From contig NC_071355.1 in NCBI RefSeq assembly GCF_943734655.1, forward strand, positions 235,690,027 through 235,754,026: 64,000 nt of DNA. The letters are read 5' to 3'. Numbering within the stretch: the stretch's first letter is position 1; each line of letters starts with the position of its first letter. The notes beneath the pieces are model-generated. The model was not told where the DNA came from. It searched no databases and was given only the letters and a program-made list of their open reading frames with translations. The stretch is from Sabethes cyaneus (taxonomy: Eukaryota > Arthropoda > Insecta > Diptera > Culicidae). Positions 44,250 through 56,407 of the stretch are shown one piece after another. Position numbers and translations under genes: made by a program.

Positions 44250-46690
44250 AGTATGCAGCACTTATTTAATGTGTTAAGTTAGTTGAATTATTATCGTTAT
44301 CACTTAGTTTGTCAAATTTAATGAAGCAATAAGATATTAGATTAGATGAAATCACTCAATTTAAATTTGATTAAGGTACTCCGTTAAATTACTATGTGTC
44401 TTTCTACGTTAATAAAAATTTAAGCAAAATCTTTTAAATTGAGTTAGTAAATTTAAAACCATACCGACGTCGCACACTTTCCTATATCTTCATAACTATA
44501 AGAAAGCATCGAACCCAACTGTCCAAGCGAGCTTTCGCAGCGAATGTAATGACGGGCTGTGGCGCTGTTACGAACGACATTGACCCACATTTTTCGCACA
44601 CTCGCATTGCGCTGTGCTTTAGTAATCGTGAAACGCGCAAAACATTCCATCCCGTTGTCTTTGTCAGGCCGTCGCGACGGTCGTTCAATTGCTACCTTAT
44701 CAAGCACAGGCTTAAAATTTACAATCGGTGCGAGATTTGTATTGTTAGAGTGAGTAATATATAGTCTAGTCCAAATAGACACAATCTAAGCTAAATTTGG
44801 GTCGCGTGGGTAAGGAATGAAATCTCAATTTTTGGGAACTACGATTAACTGAATGGCTTTGATAAGGCTTAGAGATAACGACTGTACAGTAGTTGCATTG
44901 ATAATGGGCTGGTGTGTTTGTTGGTATCTATTCTGTTTACCTTGTGCAAGATGGGTAAAGCCAGTTGTGACTATATTAGAGCGCGTTGATTTATTGACCG
45001 GTAGTGTGCGATTGAAGCTACTTGCATTAACAGCTGATTGAAGGAAAGTGAAGTGTTCCTGCTACTGAAGTGAGTATTCGATGCGCCAACAAGTGTTTCG
45101 TCATCGCGATAGAATGATTGATTGGTTATTGTAGTGTCACTTCTTAATACAGTTCCTAGAACAGTTTATCGTTATTGGTTAGAACATCGATTACGTATGC
45201 ACAAGGTTGCAGGGTAGTAAACTTAGTATAAAACATCATAGTTTCATTTAAGACAAGTTTTTTAAACGTTTTAGTGGTTTTGTATAGATTTAACAGTGAG
45301 GAGGTACGGTTGAGGTCAAAATACGCTTCAGTTTCAGTTTTTATTTCTTCGATGAAGTCAAGCCATTTTGTTGAAGCATTAATGTTGAAATTGCAGGCGA
45401 AAATTTTGATTATTTGGGTGCTAGCTAACGAAAATGCGTTTTTAGAAAGCAAGTAGATTAACACGACTTGAAGAACCACGAGAAACCCGAAATAGTTCGT
45501 AAAACAGAAGAAAAACATTGGACGCTATTTTTAACACTATTTTTCAGCAATAGTACAAAAAACAAAAAAATTCGGAAAAAATCACTTTCTGGGAAAATTT
45601 TAAACATATTTTTAATCTCACTGTAAACACTCCCGTTCTACGGCCGTCTCGCCTTGAATCATCTAAGAAGCAATTGCCTCTAAGAGAGTAAATAAGTCAC
45701 ACCGTACAATGCGCTAACTTATTTGCGCTTAAGGGAAAACAAGAACTATTTGTAGTGCAAGCAGTGAATTTTCCTTTTGTGTTTGGCTACGTAACATCCA
45801 ATGCGCCATTAGCAATTTTAAATAAATACCATAATAAAAAATAATTGTCTTCATTATTCTGTATTCTGCTTAAACGCAAAAGAATAACTTTGAATTATGA
45901 CAGGTGATATTGATCTTATGAATTAACAATATTCTAATTAATATTACCTCCTCGGCATCTCTATCTTGTTCTGCAGAGTGAGACAGTGCCCCCAATAAGA
46001 TGAACCCCTCAATACTGAACACCAAACAACATTGGTCGTTCTATAAAATTTCTGTAAAAAATGATTTGTTGGAAGTGGAAGATGTACCATGGGTAAAGAA
46101 GGGTTTTCGAGAAAATAGTATACTTGGAAAAATGGAAAATCGTTTTCGAGAAGAAAGTTTTCGTATGATTCTTCTACTAAGCGGTATTGTAGTGTTCAAG
46201 AGCTCAGTCGGTTATTGAATGTTGTTTATTTTCCGTTGCTAATGGTATATCTAATTTCTATGCCGACTAGCTACTACCGGTATATTCGGTATAATGACTT
46301 TCACCGAAATGGCATACAGCGAAATAATACTCCTCTATATGGACTTTGGGGAAATATGATACAACCGCCTGTTAGCCTAATACACTTTTGTCATGAACAA
46401 AAATGCGAAAAATGAGCATTCACCCCAGTGATGAAAAATTTTAGGGAATGATCCATTCTAAGAAATGACCACTCCCGTTGCTCTAGCATCCTCGTCAACA
46501 GCGCGTTACGTGGCCAGCCCATTACCGTGCCTTGCCCTGCCGTGCTTCAGTCGCCTCACAATATCCGCAGTTTTGTATACTTGGTAAATTTCGTGATTTT
46601 TCTTCTAATATGTTGCAAGAATAGATCGCAGGATCTTATGCTCAAATACTCGTCGGTCGCTCTCTTTCAACGTCTGCACTTCAAAGGTAT
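44250..46690. other. no gene assigned; possible Gnpda intron 1
   Basis: AT-rich sequence with a few unrecognised open frames (for example 46000-46218). No domain was read. Confidence 0.35.
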
Positions 46691-47120
46691 TTCTACCTAT
46701 CACCATCGCAGGAGCTACCACGCTCTCTACCAGCCATCTTCCACAGCTCTACGATTAACACCTTTTTCACAGCTCTACGATTAACACCGATGATATTGAT
46801 GTCGTCCGCAAATCCTAGAAGCATGTGAGCTCTCGTGATGATGGCACCGTTTCTCTGCACGCCTCCCCCTCCAATATCCATCTTCAAATGCAATGTTGAA
46901 CATCAATTTCGCTAGACTGACACCTTGCTTCAAACCATCTAATGGCACAAACGAGTCCGATGTCTCACCCGCCATCCTGAACTTTGATTTTGAACTTTCA
47001 AGGGTAGTACGTATTAGCCTGATTAGTTTTGTTGGAAAACCGTGTTCAAGCAATCCGCCACGGCTCATTTCGTTTAACTGAATTGTACGCTGCCTTGAAG
47101 TCTATTAACAAACGATGAGT
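46690..47120 (-). pseudogene. RTE-like LINE RT fragment
   Basis: The minus strand reads FPTKLIRLIRTTLESSKSKF, then SDSFVPLDGLKQGVSLAKLM and FNIAFE. ADDINIIG follows in a shifted frame near 46805-46780, the FADD box. A ~20-bp duplication (CACAGCTCTACGATTAACACC) at 46740-46790 lies in it. Confidence 0.7.
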
Positions 47121-47129
47121 TTGACGGAT

Positions 47130-49191
47130 TTCATGCCAGCTCGACCAAAGGTTGGCACGACCCTCTCAGAATTCAATGAAACTTTGTGTGTGTAGAGAGT
47201 TCATGTAAATAAGCAACTTTGCATACTTAGTTTTTCCAAAATTGGTCTAGACCAACTTTTGGAAAGGGCTTAATTATTTTCTCATTTTTTTAATAAAAAA
47301 ATAACTCGAAAATTATAGCACCTACAAAATTTTGTATAACTTGTGTAACTTGTGTGTGCGAAAGATGGAATGCTTGGACTGGTAGGGACAAAACTAGATC
47401 TGAGACTAATTAATTCATGGATGTGGTATAGTTTAAATGCGTAAAGCACTCGAGTACTAATCGAGAAATTGTGGGTTGGAGGCCCACTGCTATAAGCTAC
47501 CCAATATTTTTATCCGCAGATCGGAATTTTCTCAATATTCAGTCTAACATTTTTCGCACCAAACGATCCTCTGCTTTAATCAAAATAACTTGTATAAATA
47601 ATTTTTGACGTGTTGTACAATAGGATTGATTACCCCGACCTTTTACGACTAGCAAACTTTTTCGTTCCAGACCGACGATCCCGTCAACGGTCGTTAATAC
47701 ATATTGTAAGGGACAGAACAGTTTTTGGACAAAACCATCCGATGTACAAATGTTTTAGCCTGTTTAAATAATTTAGAAATGTTCGATTGTTACGTAAGCA
47801 GACATCATTTTAAAACCAGCATAAGATACTTAACATAGATCAGTCTGTACAGTATTGCCTGAAGACGTAGTAAATAAATAAATAGATAAATAGCAAAAAT
47901 ACACAACATTGCTGAATATAGTATACATCTATCTTTGCTTGTTTAGGAACTATAGAACTTTTAAAATAAAAATGCCCTAATTTTGACCTGTAATTTATAA
48001 TTTAACCTATGAATTACTCGCAAAAAGGGGCATCCTTTTATTCAAAAACTCTCGCCAGGAAATCAGAACAGTTTCATGCAGACTGAATAGTTTTTTAAAT
48101 CATGTTTAAAAGCTCAAAAGTTTAACAAAATTTCTAGGCTGACAAAATCGGGTGTAGACAAAATTAAGAGCTAACAAAATCGGAACAATACTGTACTATT
48201 TTTTCCAGTAAGGACTTTTTTTGTTAGGAAAACTTTTTTCCCTTCAATTTGACCATCTTGCGAAGTATGGAAGATTTATAGGCCACATAATTATCTAACT
48301 TCAAAAAAATTTCATCAATTGGACTATGGACTATGGATGAACTTCCAATACTGAAAAAACACAAACAATAAAAAATCCTGTTTTTAAATTGAATTTCCAC
48401 TTTTTCTAATTATTTTTTTTGTTTAAATGCAATCGAATTTCTTAGTTTAACATCAAACGGTCAACAAATCCACCATTATACCGGATTAAAAAGGTGCCAA
48501 ATAGAGTAGGTACTGAGCAAATTTTTAAAATATTTTTAGGAAATACAGTAATATGCCACATTTGCAGATTGCTTCCAACGAACACAGTAAGCAAAGTTAT
48601 TTGAGAAGTCTGTGATCTGTCATTAAATTGATATATTTGCTTCATCAAATGATTCGCCGCTATTTCGTGCGCCTCACCCTACGGATCAGTCCGCTGAGCG
48701 TTATAATGCTAATGATTCTTTTTCATTTACCTTTTGTAGGTAAATAGAATTCAACGTAATTAGGCATCGATTTTACCCAGGGTAACCAAATCGATGATGA
48801 TGGTAATAGTGGGTGGCTGGTTTGGTTAGCCGAAAGCGGTTAATTGATTTCAATCAAATGTCAACGAAATTAGGCATTTCTTCCTGTCCTGGAGTAATTG
48901 ATAATTATTCGGAGGTAGACATTGGGCACAGCATGACATGGAACAGACTGATGGCGATGGGGTGCTGCAGCAGTGGAATTAGTTTTAATTACATTGCCCG
49001 GTAACTGTTGTTGCGTGTTTGATGTTGTCGTTTACTAAATCATTTACACAACTGGCGGCTGGAATGTTGAAATTGATTATTATTGATTTGTTTTCTATAT
49101 TTGGTTTGTCATGAATTCGTTTAGTATAAAACTATCGTAATTGATACTTGATTTTCAGCTAATTTTTTTTCACTCTCTTGATTCATTTCAG
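47130..49191. other. no gene seen; AT-rich
   Basis: Mostly AT-rich with some repeated GACAAAATCGG-like words near 48130-48200. It ends in a pyrimidine-rich acceptor TTCATTTCAG before the Gnpda exon. Confidence 0.4.
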
Positions 49192-49195
49192 AACC

Positions 49196-49963
49196 ATGCG
49201 TCTAATTATCCTCGATACGGCCGATTACGTAGGTGAGTGGTCCGCCAAGTACGTGATGAAACGAATCAATGATTTCAAGCCCGGCCCGGATCGCTATTTT
49301 ACGCTCGGTTTGCCGACAGGATCAACTCCATTGGGACTCTATAAAAATCTCATCAAATTTTACAATGCGGGAAAAATCTCATTCAAATACGTGAAAACCT
49401 TCAACATGGACGAATATGTCGATCTACCGCGGGATCACCCGGAAAGCTACCATTACTTTATGTATAACAATTTCTTCAAACATATCGACATCGATCCGGT
49501 CAACGTGCACATTTTGGATGGCAACGCACCCGATCTGGTGGCAGAGTGCAATGCCTTCGAGGACAAAATCAAAGCCGCTGGCGGCATTGAGTTGTTCATC
49601 GGAGGAATTGGGCCGGATGGGCACATTGCCTTCAACGAGCCCGGTTCGTCGCTGGTTTCGAGAACTCGCGTGAAAACTCTGGCACAGGATACGCTGGAAG
49701 CGAATGCGCGCTTTTTCGGCAATGACATCAACAAGGTGCCGAAGCAGGCGCTCACGGTGGGCGTTGGAACCGTGATGGACTCGCGGGAGGTGATGATTTT
49801 AATTATCGGTGCGCACAAGGCATTTGCGCTGTACAAGGCCATCGAGGAGGGGGTCAACCACATGTGGACGGTTAGCGCCTTCCAGCAGCATCCGCACACG
49901 ATCATGATTTGCGATGAGGATGCCACGCTGGAGCTGCGCGTCAAGACGGTTAAATATTTTAAG
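49196..49963 (+). CDS. Gnpda1: Gnpda coding exon 1
   Basis: Residues 1-256, with all active-site motifs; donor AAG|GTAGGT. Confidence 0.95.
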
Positions 49964-51923
49964 GTAGGTGCAGCCCCAAGGTGGAGCGTTTAAGTCACAT
50001 TTATCATATGGTGATTGGGTCTTTTATTTCCTCTTTCTCTCTGTCTTTCCCTATTATTCTCTTTGGTGGAAATTTTTTCTTGTGTTGGGGTTTCTTTGCT
50101 TCTACTGTCGCTAACATTGGTTCTTACTTAAGAACGAAGCTTTACACTTTTCAAGTAAAATATTGCGTAACAATTACTTTAAATGATTCTTGACCAAAAA
50201 GTTACTTCAAATATTTTTATTTATGTAGGCATTGTTATTGGATATATTTCTGACGCCATAGCCCGAGTACACATAATTCGTATAAACAAAATTTGGATTA
50301 CAGAGATCTACGAGAGTCAAATTGTTATCCAATCGGATTTTCTGCAATATCTTCTTGGAAATATATTATTAGTAGTAGATTGAAATCGCCACACTTCCAT
50401 ATAATTTGCATCAGAATCAAACCTTGGTGGTGGTTATAGCAACATTGTTTCAAGCAGTACATTCCTCACGTTAATTGAATTCTCTGCGCACTGCGCACTT
50501 GGCTGGGCCAGGTTAACTTAAGTAAAGTTAGCTTTTTGTGAGCAATTTTCACTATGCTTCTGGTGATGGATTACCAAACGGAGTTTTCTGCGTTTTATTC
50601 GCTAATGCCAACCTTTCGACACGTTTTCTTCCCGTTTTTATGAATGCACCCGGTTGCTCCGTGTTGGGCGTGCTGGCAACAATTAAATCGTTCAGGCTCT
50701 AAGTCAAATTCATCACAAACTGATCGAAGACGACGCAAACGATGTACGAAAGTTCAAATAATCGTCTACGTACCTACACAAAGGTAATTTCGAACCACTA
50801 CTGGAATTCTACTGCCGCTGCATTTGACAAATTGGAATTTAGTGTCCATACCGCTTCCCACTCAACAACCGTCACTGTACCCTTTGATTCGTTGTAAAGA
50901 CAAATCCAATCTCAAAGAAGACCAAACATCAAATGGTAAAATTGGCTCCTACAATTACATTTACTGCATAAATTTGCAAACCGAAAACGGACCAGTCAAC
51001 GGAAGGCTTTGTTTTACGAACGAGAAAGGACGTTCAAAGTAAATCATTTGAACACTGTCTGGCAATCGAAATAGTCTTCTAGTCATCATTCACACATTTT
51101 CTATATCTATCTATCTTGGGCTTTGTGACTGACATGTCTAGTGGCAACGTAAAGGGCAGTTTAATCGGTAACCATTCATTCATATCTGTTCATAATCCGA
51201 ATCAGGTTTGTTTCTAATATGGCGTAATCCCGTCTGGGACAAAAGGGTGGTCTAAAATTTCCTCATGCTATACACATTTGAAACACCACGCTTAAAAAAT
51301 TTCCCACACCACCCTAGTTTAGTTCGAATGCTTTTTCTGTTGAGTAGTTTAACCCTCCCCGCACACCCTATCGAGGAAAAAGAAACATTTTACAATTCCC
51401 ATTTTCCTTTGTGTTCATCGCAAAACGTGTTCTGCTCGTATGAACAACAGGATTGCTACATTTTGGCCTCGGCCAGTGGGGACGCCATAAGCGGGGCCAC
51501 TCAGCCCAATTGACGACGACATGCAGCAAGAAGAAGAAGAAGAAAGCAACGATGGCAACGGCACAACAACGACAACAACTACAAACAGCAACTGCCCCAG
51601 CAAGTAAACGATCTTTATCACCTTTCCATGTCCATTAAATTGGCATCCAATCGAAGGTCGTCATTACCCCTTGGTAGGTGGATGCCGCCGCCCGGTCTGC
51701 GTTCCCCTCGATCCCCGGCGAGTGTGGGAAGGGAAATAATAGGGCAAGCGTATCCCGCGCGGTCCGTTATTCGGTTCTTGTACAATATATGCTAGCAAAT
51801 CGCATGCACACACACCTATGGGGCATTAATTAATTTGTTTCCAACTGCGCCCGGAACGACCCTTTTTTGTCTCGCCCACAGAGTCTGTACGATGTTCACT
51901 CGAAGCTGATTGAAGGAACGTGA
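49196..51923 (+). CDS. Gnpda1: glucosamine-6-phosphate deaminase (GNPDA/oscillin)
   Basis: Two coding exons, 49196-49963 and 51882-51923, join in phase (YFK to SLYDVHSKLIEG) to give 269 residues, the family's usual size (E. coli NagB 266). The enzyme converts glucosamine 6-phosphate to fructose 6-phosphate and ammonia in the cytosol, a step out of the amino-sugar and chitin-precursor pool. The first exon shows LGLPTGSTPLGLYKNLI (37-53), TFNMDEY with Asp72, and GIGPDGHIAFNEP with Asp141, His143 and Glu148. These match NagB active-site numbering exactly. The first ATG of the conserved protein is four bases after an acceptor (CATTTCAG|AACC), so a 5' UTR exon must lie upstream. An earlier in-frame ATG at 49178 sits in the acceptor tract. 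Without splicing, translation would end at PRWSV. The intron is 1,918 bp. Confidence 0.95.
49964..51881 (+). other. Gnpda intron
   Basis: Unique AT-rich sequence without transposon relics that I recognise. A GC-richer part near 51450-51750 contains CAA/AAC triplet runs. Open frames here have no motif. Confidence 0.6.
51882..51923 (+). CDS. Gnpda1: Gnpda last coding exon
   Basis: Thirteen codons, SLYDVHSKLIEGT, and TGA after acceptor CCCACAG. They match the C-terminal helix of the family (YFKG..xxHxKL). Confidence 0.8.
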   Translation, partial: SLYDVHSKLIEGT

Positions 51924-52353
51924 AGATAGCGTAACGAGCCGCAAATATCCCCTGTTACCGTTACCACCACCACACCGGAGGGAGAAAAATGTCACTCGAA
52001 TCCAAAGGGTAGTTTTGTGTTTTAGTCGTTTGTTTGCCAGTTTTCTATATTTCTACCATGCATCACAATTATACATATATAATAGTTTTTAATTTGTCGC
52101 TATGCTTAGGGAAGGAACGGAAAAGAAATCCTAATCTGAAATTAATATTTTCTAGTCGATTCTCCTTTTTTTTTTGCTAACCTGGAAAAATCACGGTGAA
52201 AAATTTGACAAGAACTTACATTTTGGAATTTTTCTTAATAACCTCAATGTTACATTGTTGATGTTGGAAACCATTTTGATAACCAAGATGGCGCCTTACA
52301 GTTGAGCATAGTGCAAGAAAGATCATACATTTATGTCTACTTGCTGGATTGCA

Positions 52354-52380
52354 GTCTCTCTCTCTCTCTCTCTCTCTCTC
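52354..52380. repeat. (TC)n microsatellite
   Basis: About 13 TC units. Confidence 0.9.
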
Positions 52381-52399
52381 GTTGCAATCTAGCGCCTCT

Positions 52400-53710
52400 G
52401 CCCCACAGATGCTGCCGAATTTTTACAGCCGGAGGGGAACATTCAAATCCCCTTGAACGACTTCAACGCGAAAGTTGGCTCAAACAACGCGGACCTTGAA
52501 CGCGTCATGCGACTCCATGGTCTAGGAGAGATGCTCGGAGACAGGAAGCTGTTTACAGGGATGTGTGGTAATAACTGTATGATCATTGGTGGATCGCTCC
52601 TTTCCTCCATGAACCAGTGTATAAGGTGAAGGCCACGTGGCGTTTCTGCATTACCGAAAGTGGAGAAGGAGCCTTCTTGACGTACGTAAAGAGAGCCTAG
52701 ACTAACTCTCTAGCCACAGAAGAAGATATCACCGCCGCGGTCAATTGTGATATTCGTTTGTTGTACGATATTTCTCGCCGCCTTAGTGGATGGAATACTA
52801 AGATGCCGCTAAAGGACAGAGCTGGTTAGCTACTTACTGACCGTACAGAACAGCTTAAGCGATGGATTGAACATTTTGAACAACTCTTTCGAGTAGCGTA
52901 TGACGCCAATAGTTCATCGCATTAATCGCGTCAACTCTGAGGAGCCATCACTGGGTGAACGTCAAGTAGCAATCAAAAGTTTGAAATCTAATAGAGCGCC
53001 AGGGAAAGACTGCATTTTAGCCGAGATGCTCAAAGCTGACCCTTCTTTGTCAGCCCAATCTTACTCTGAAGATACTACTTAATCGGATCCAGGAGAAAAT
53101 CAACACTAAATACTCACCAGCGTCAGGAAGCTGGATTTCGTAATGGCCGATCATGCGGACAACCTGGACGATAATTATATTGCAGCAGATCAACGAATTC
53201 TTGAACTCTTTTGTTGGTGGATCGATTGAACCACGAAAACTTTTGGGGCGCACTCAGGCGTAGGAGAGTTCCAAATAAGCTAGTCCATCTTATCGAGGCT
53301 CAGTACGAGGCGTTCCCGTGTAAGGTGTTGCTCAGACAAGTCAGACCCTTGTCAGGCTTGTCAGACCCCGATTGAAACTAGAGGAAATCGAGGATTGCCT
53401 TGGAATCCTCTAACAATGGAGCATCTCAATGTTCTCGACTCAGCCGATGACGCCAAGTTAGCAAGTTAGATGACCTCTCCGAGAGCTCCTAGGCAGCAGG
53501 TCTTACAGTCAATGTAGCAAAGACTAAGTCTATGGCAGTGAACACACACCACCAGCTTTACAATAGTGGGAAGTTGATCAATATCTTGGTTGCTAGACAA
53601 CATACGATGGTGGTACCAAGGCTGACGTAGCCACACGGATCAGAAAAGCTGTGGGTGGCTTTGCTGATTGGTGAACTATTTGGCGCTCTAACCAGATCAC
53701 TTACTTACTT
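52400..53710 (+). pseudogene. RTE-like LINE relic (endonuclease to tail)
   Basis: Endonuclease near 52440-52620 reads NDFNAKVGSNNADLERVMRL, then HGLGEMLGD. RT start at 52960-53030 reads SLKSNRAPGKDCILAEMLKA. The C-terminal part near 53560-53690 has a QYLGC..YDGGTKADVATRI.KA-like reading. The copy ends in repeated TTAC units at 53700-53717. Frames are heavily broken. Confidence 0.65.
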
Positions 53711-54050
53711 ACTTAATTAGTTTGCCGTCCTAAGATACAGATTGATGGACAAAATTTCTCCAATTCACTCTGACGTGGGCTACCGGTCTCCAATTCGTTA
53801 GACACCGTGAGCTCTCCGCTAGATTTCACTCCACTTGGTCTAACCATCTTGCTCGCTTCACCCCTGGTCGTCTTCTGGCTACCGGATTTCAAGCAAACAC
53901 CATTTTTGTAGGGTAGTTTTCCGGCATCCTTGCAGCATGCTCTGTCCATGGTAGTCGCCCAGCTTATACACCTTTTGAATAATGAGTGCGAGATCATGGT
54001 TTATCCTTCGCCTCTGTAGGATAAATACCTAATATGAATAATAATAATCA
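53700..54050 (-). pseudogene. LINE 3' end scrap
   Basis: An open minus frame at 53997-53713 ending in ACTT/AAGT-type repeats probably belongs to a minus-strand LINE tail abutting the previous copy. No enzyme motif was read. Confidence 0.3.
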
Positions 54051-54185
54051 ATAGCAGAAAAAAATTAAATGATGACTTTCTTTAAAAGTAAAGTACTTTC
54101 GAAAATAACAATTCTGGCACCCTTTTGAACAAGTTATTCTGTCTCCCACTCCGTTTCCCTTTCGCAAAATGAGCAAGTCCTCAAC

Positions 54186-54430
54186 TATATAAGTAACAAG
54201 CCTCTCGCGTGCGAGCTCATTCAATAATCGGATACCGCAGACGACACACGCACACCATGAAAGGCAAGCAGCGATCCAGTGACGAGGCCGAACAGCAGCA
54301 GCGGGTAGAACTGACCAGCGCAATCGAACACTTCTTGCGAGGACCGCCGAAGAGGACTGCTGCTGAAGAGCAGCAGCAGCCAGGAAAATATGTGAAGCCC
54401 CTACCATCAGCCACAAATTACGACAGCCCC
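54186..54430 (+). CDS. small unassigned gene start with TATA box, cut by a LINE
   Basis: CTATATAAG at about 54186 is followed by CTCATTC about 30 bp later. Then comes an ATG at 54257 (ACCATGAAAG, good context) opening a frame MKGKQRSSDEAEQQQRVELT, AIEHFLRGPPKRTA and a Gln-rich part. The frame is lost near 54430, where sequence matching the minus-strand LINE C-terminus starts. Acidic/Gln/Lys-rich composition only; no family recognised. It may be a truncated pseudogene or a promoter fragment carried by the repeats. Confidence 0.35.
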
Positions 54431-56170
54431 CATATTCCGTTCTCCTGTATGCCGCCAATGATCGTTCTTAGCACTCGTCTTTTGAAAACTCCTAGAATTC
54501 GTAGGTCCTCCTGGAGCATTATCCATGCCCGTAGAGAACAACCGGTCTAATGTACGGGCGGGGACATACTCTGTTCGACCCCAATTGCTTATGAAACTCG
54601 AACGCTACGAATGTCACGGCTGGTGTCATTATCCACCATTGCCATGTTGAACAGCAGACCTGAGAGACCATCAGCTTGACGAAGCCGTCTATGTGATTGG
54701 AATGAACTACTGAATCCACCTATGTGATTGGAATGAACCGAAATCCACCTGAAAACCGAACTCAGCACTGTGTACCATCTATCAGAGATTGAATCAGTTT
54801 AATAAACTGCCTGGGGAAGCCGTTCTCGTCTATGATTTGCCTCAGCTTTTTTCAGTCAATGGTATCATATACAGCTTTGAAGTCAACGAACAAATGGTGT
54901 AGTAGAATACTGTATTCTGTGTCAGTGTAAATATTTGATCTGTGGATGACCGATGACCGGATGATTACAGGGATTTGTCACAGTGGAACTTTTCACCCTT
55001 CTTGTATCCTTCGGTAGCTGTTCTGTGCAATAAGCCGGTTCAGACGAGTGGTCATCTTTTCTGGTCCCACCACTTCAATAAGCTCCGTTTCGATGTCATC
55101 TTTCCCAGCCAATTTATTATCCTTTAGCTTATTCTTTTGATGGCCTCTTTAACTTCGCTTATCTTTGGGGCTGGCCCCTCCTCTCTGTTTATCGCCACAG
55201 AGCTGTGCGAGTTCATGGTTCATCATCAGCCTCCATATTCCGTTCTCCTGTATGCTGCCGAAGATTCTTCTTAGCGCTCGTCTTATGAAAACTTTTAATA
55301 TTTGCAGGTCCTCCTCGACCATTATCTATGCCCGTAAAGAACAACCGGTCTAATGAGCGTCTTGTATAGGGACTGACCGCCCAGTTAGTTTCGAAGTACG
55401 ATGCTGGTCTAACAAGCCAGTCATGGTAGTTTCGAATGTGCGGTGCTTGCTAGATAGAGTCAGTAGGATCGTTGCACTGGCCCCGTTATTTTCCTGTATT
55501 CTAACAGCCGGCTGCGAAGTCTATCGATAAGGAAGAGGCATGCCTAAAGACGGTATAAACCCAAGGCCTTGCTTTGTATAGGGACGACTTCTCTCCGCCT
55601 GAATGCCATTCAGGTGTTCATCGAATTGCGGCTACCACCTTTCGTCCACCTCACGATCGTCCGCTATACTGTTCATAGCTGTTTTGATGGTGTTTCAATA
55701 GTCTTCGAGGGGGGGCTTTGTTCAGCTTTTTCCTCTGTCGACAGCGCAGCTTCGAGTGAATGCGTGTACTTTACGGTGACGTCTGGCTGCTTCAATCGCG
55801 CGTCTGGCGTCGGTATCGAATGTTGTTCAGAACGTAGAGACAACGTCAACGACAGTCGATCAAACCCTGGTCGATCTGTGCTTCTGTCTGATTTGATGAC
55901 CTCCAGGTGTTCGGGTAGGAGTCTGTGCTGGCAGAAGAAGATACGTCGATTAGTCTTAAGCCCATTTCGTTGGTCAGTGGGTGTACGCTGAACCCTCCTA
56001 ACACCGGTTTGTATTCCTCCTCCTGGCCGATCTGAGCATTGAAATATCTAATGACGATCTTGGTATCAAGTTTTGCGCATCGGTTGTATTCACGCTACAA
56101 CTGCGTGTAGAATTTCTCCTTGTCGTCGTCAATACTTCAGAGGTGAGGACTGTGCACGTTGATAATCACC
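54430..56170 (-). pseudogene. RTE-like LINE relic, with SINE inserted
   Basis: On the minus strand from high to low coordinate: endonuclease near 56150-55960 (NVHSPHL, DDDKEKFYTQL, DTKIVIRYFNAQIGQEEE), RT scraps near 54900-54780 (FVDFKAVYDTIDxKK, and DENGFPxQFIKLIQSLID), and the C-terminus at 54550-54430 (RPVVLYGHG, then a degraded LGVFKRRVLR.IIGGIQENG). The C-terminal piece occurs twice, also at about 55360-55215, so rearranged copies overlap. The SINE at 55377-55575 interrupts it. Confidence 0.65.
55377..55575 (+). repeat. tRNA-derived SINE inside LINE relic
   Basis: The head is CGCCCAGTTAGTTTCGAAGT, then GGTCTAACAAGCCAGTCAT. The body includes AGATAGAGTCAGTAGGATCG and CAGCCGGCTGCGAAGTCTAT. 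Same family as 17.05, 30.78 and 34.08 kb, with its B box partly lost. Confidence 0.65.
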
Positions 56171-56173
56171 CTT

Positions 56174-56407
56174 ATTCTGCGAGGCGAGTGACGTGACTAT
56201 TTTGGAGTAATCGCGAATGAGGTGACAATTATCATCCAGGTGACTCGCTTTGTCACCTAGGTGACATGGTTTGTCACTTAGGTGACAGGGGTTTGTTACC
56301 TAGGTGACACACGGTTGTCACCCAGGTGACAGCACACAATTCGACTTGCCGTGGCGAGTCACGGCGAGTGACAATTGTCGTATTGAGTCACGTGACTCGC
56401 AGAAGCG
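56174..56407. mobile_element. small element with array of 16-bp palindromes
   Basis: The outer ends TTCTGCGAGGCGAGTGACGT and (inverted) TTCTGCGAGTCACGTGACT resemble each other. Inside, TGTCACCTAGGTGACA and three close variants start at 56251, 56272, 56294 and 56316. Further half-sites AGGTGAC lie at about 56221 and 56238. GAGTCACGTGACTC at the right end is a perfect 14-bp palindrome. No coding. It abuts the 5' side of the minus-strand LINE relic. No target duplication was identified. Confidence 0.65.

Noticed and set aside
49178..49195. Earlier in-frame ATG for Gnpda (MIHFRT)
   Set aside because: It lies within the pyrimidine-rich acceptor. The conserved protein starts at MRLIIL after the splice site.
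49453..49944. 163-codon minus frame inside Gnpda
   Set aside because: Antisense shadow of a strongly conserved coding exon.
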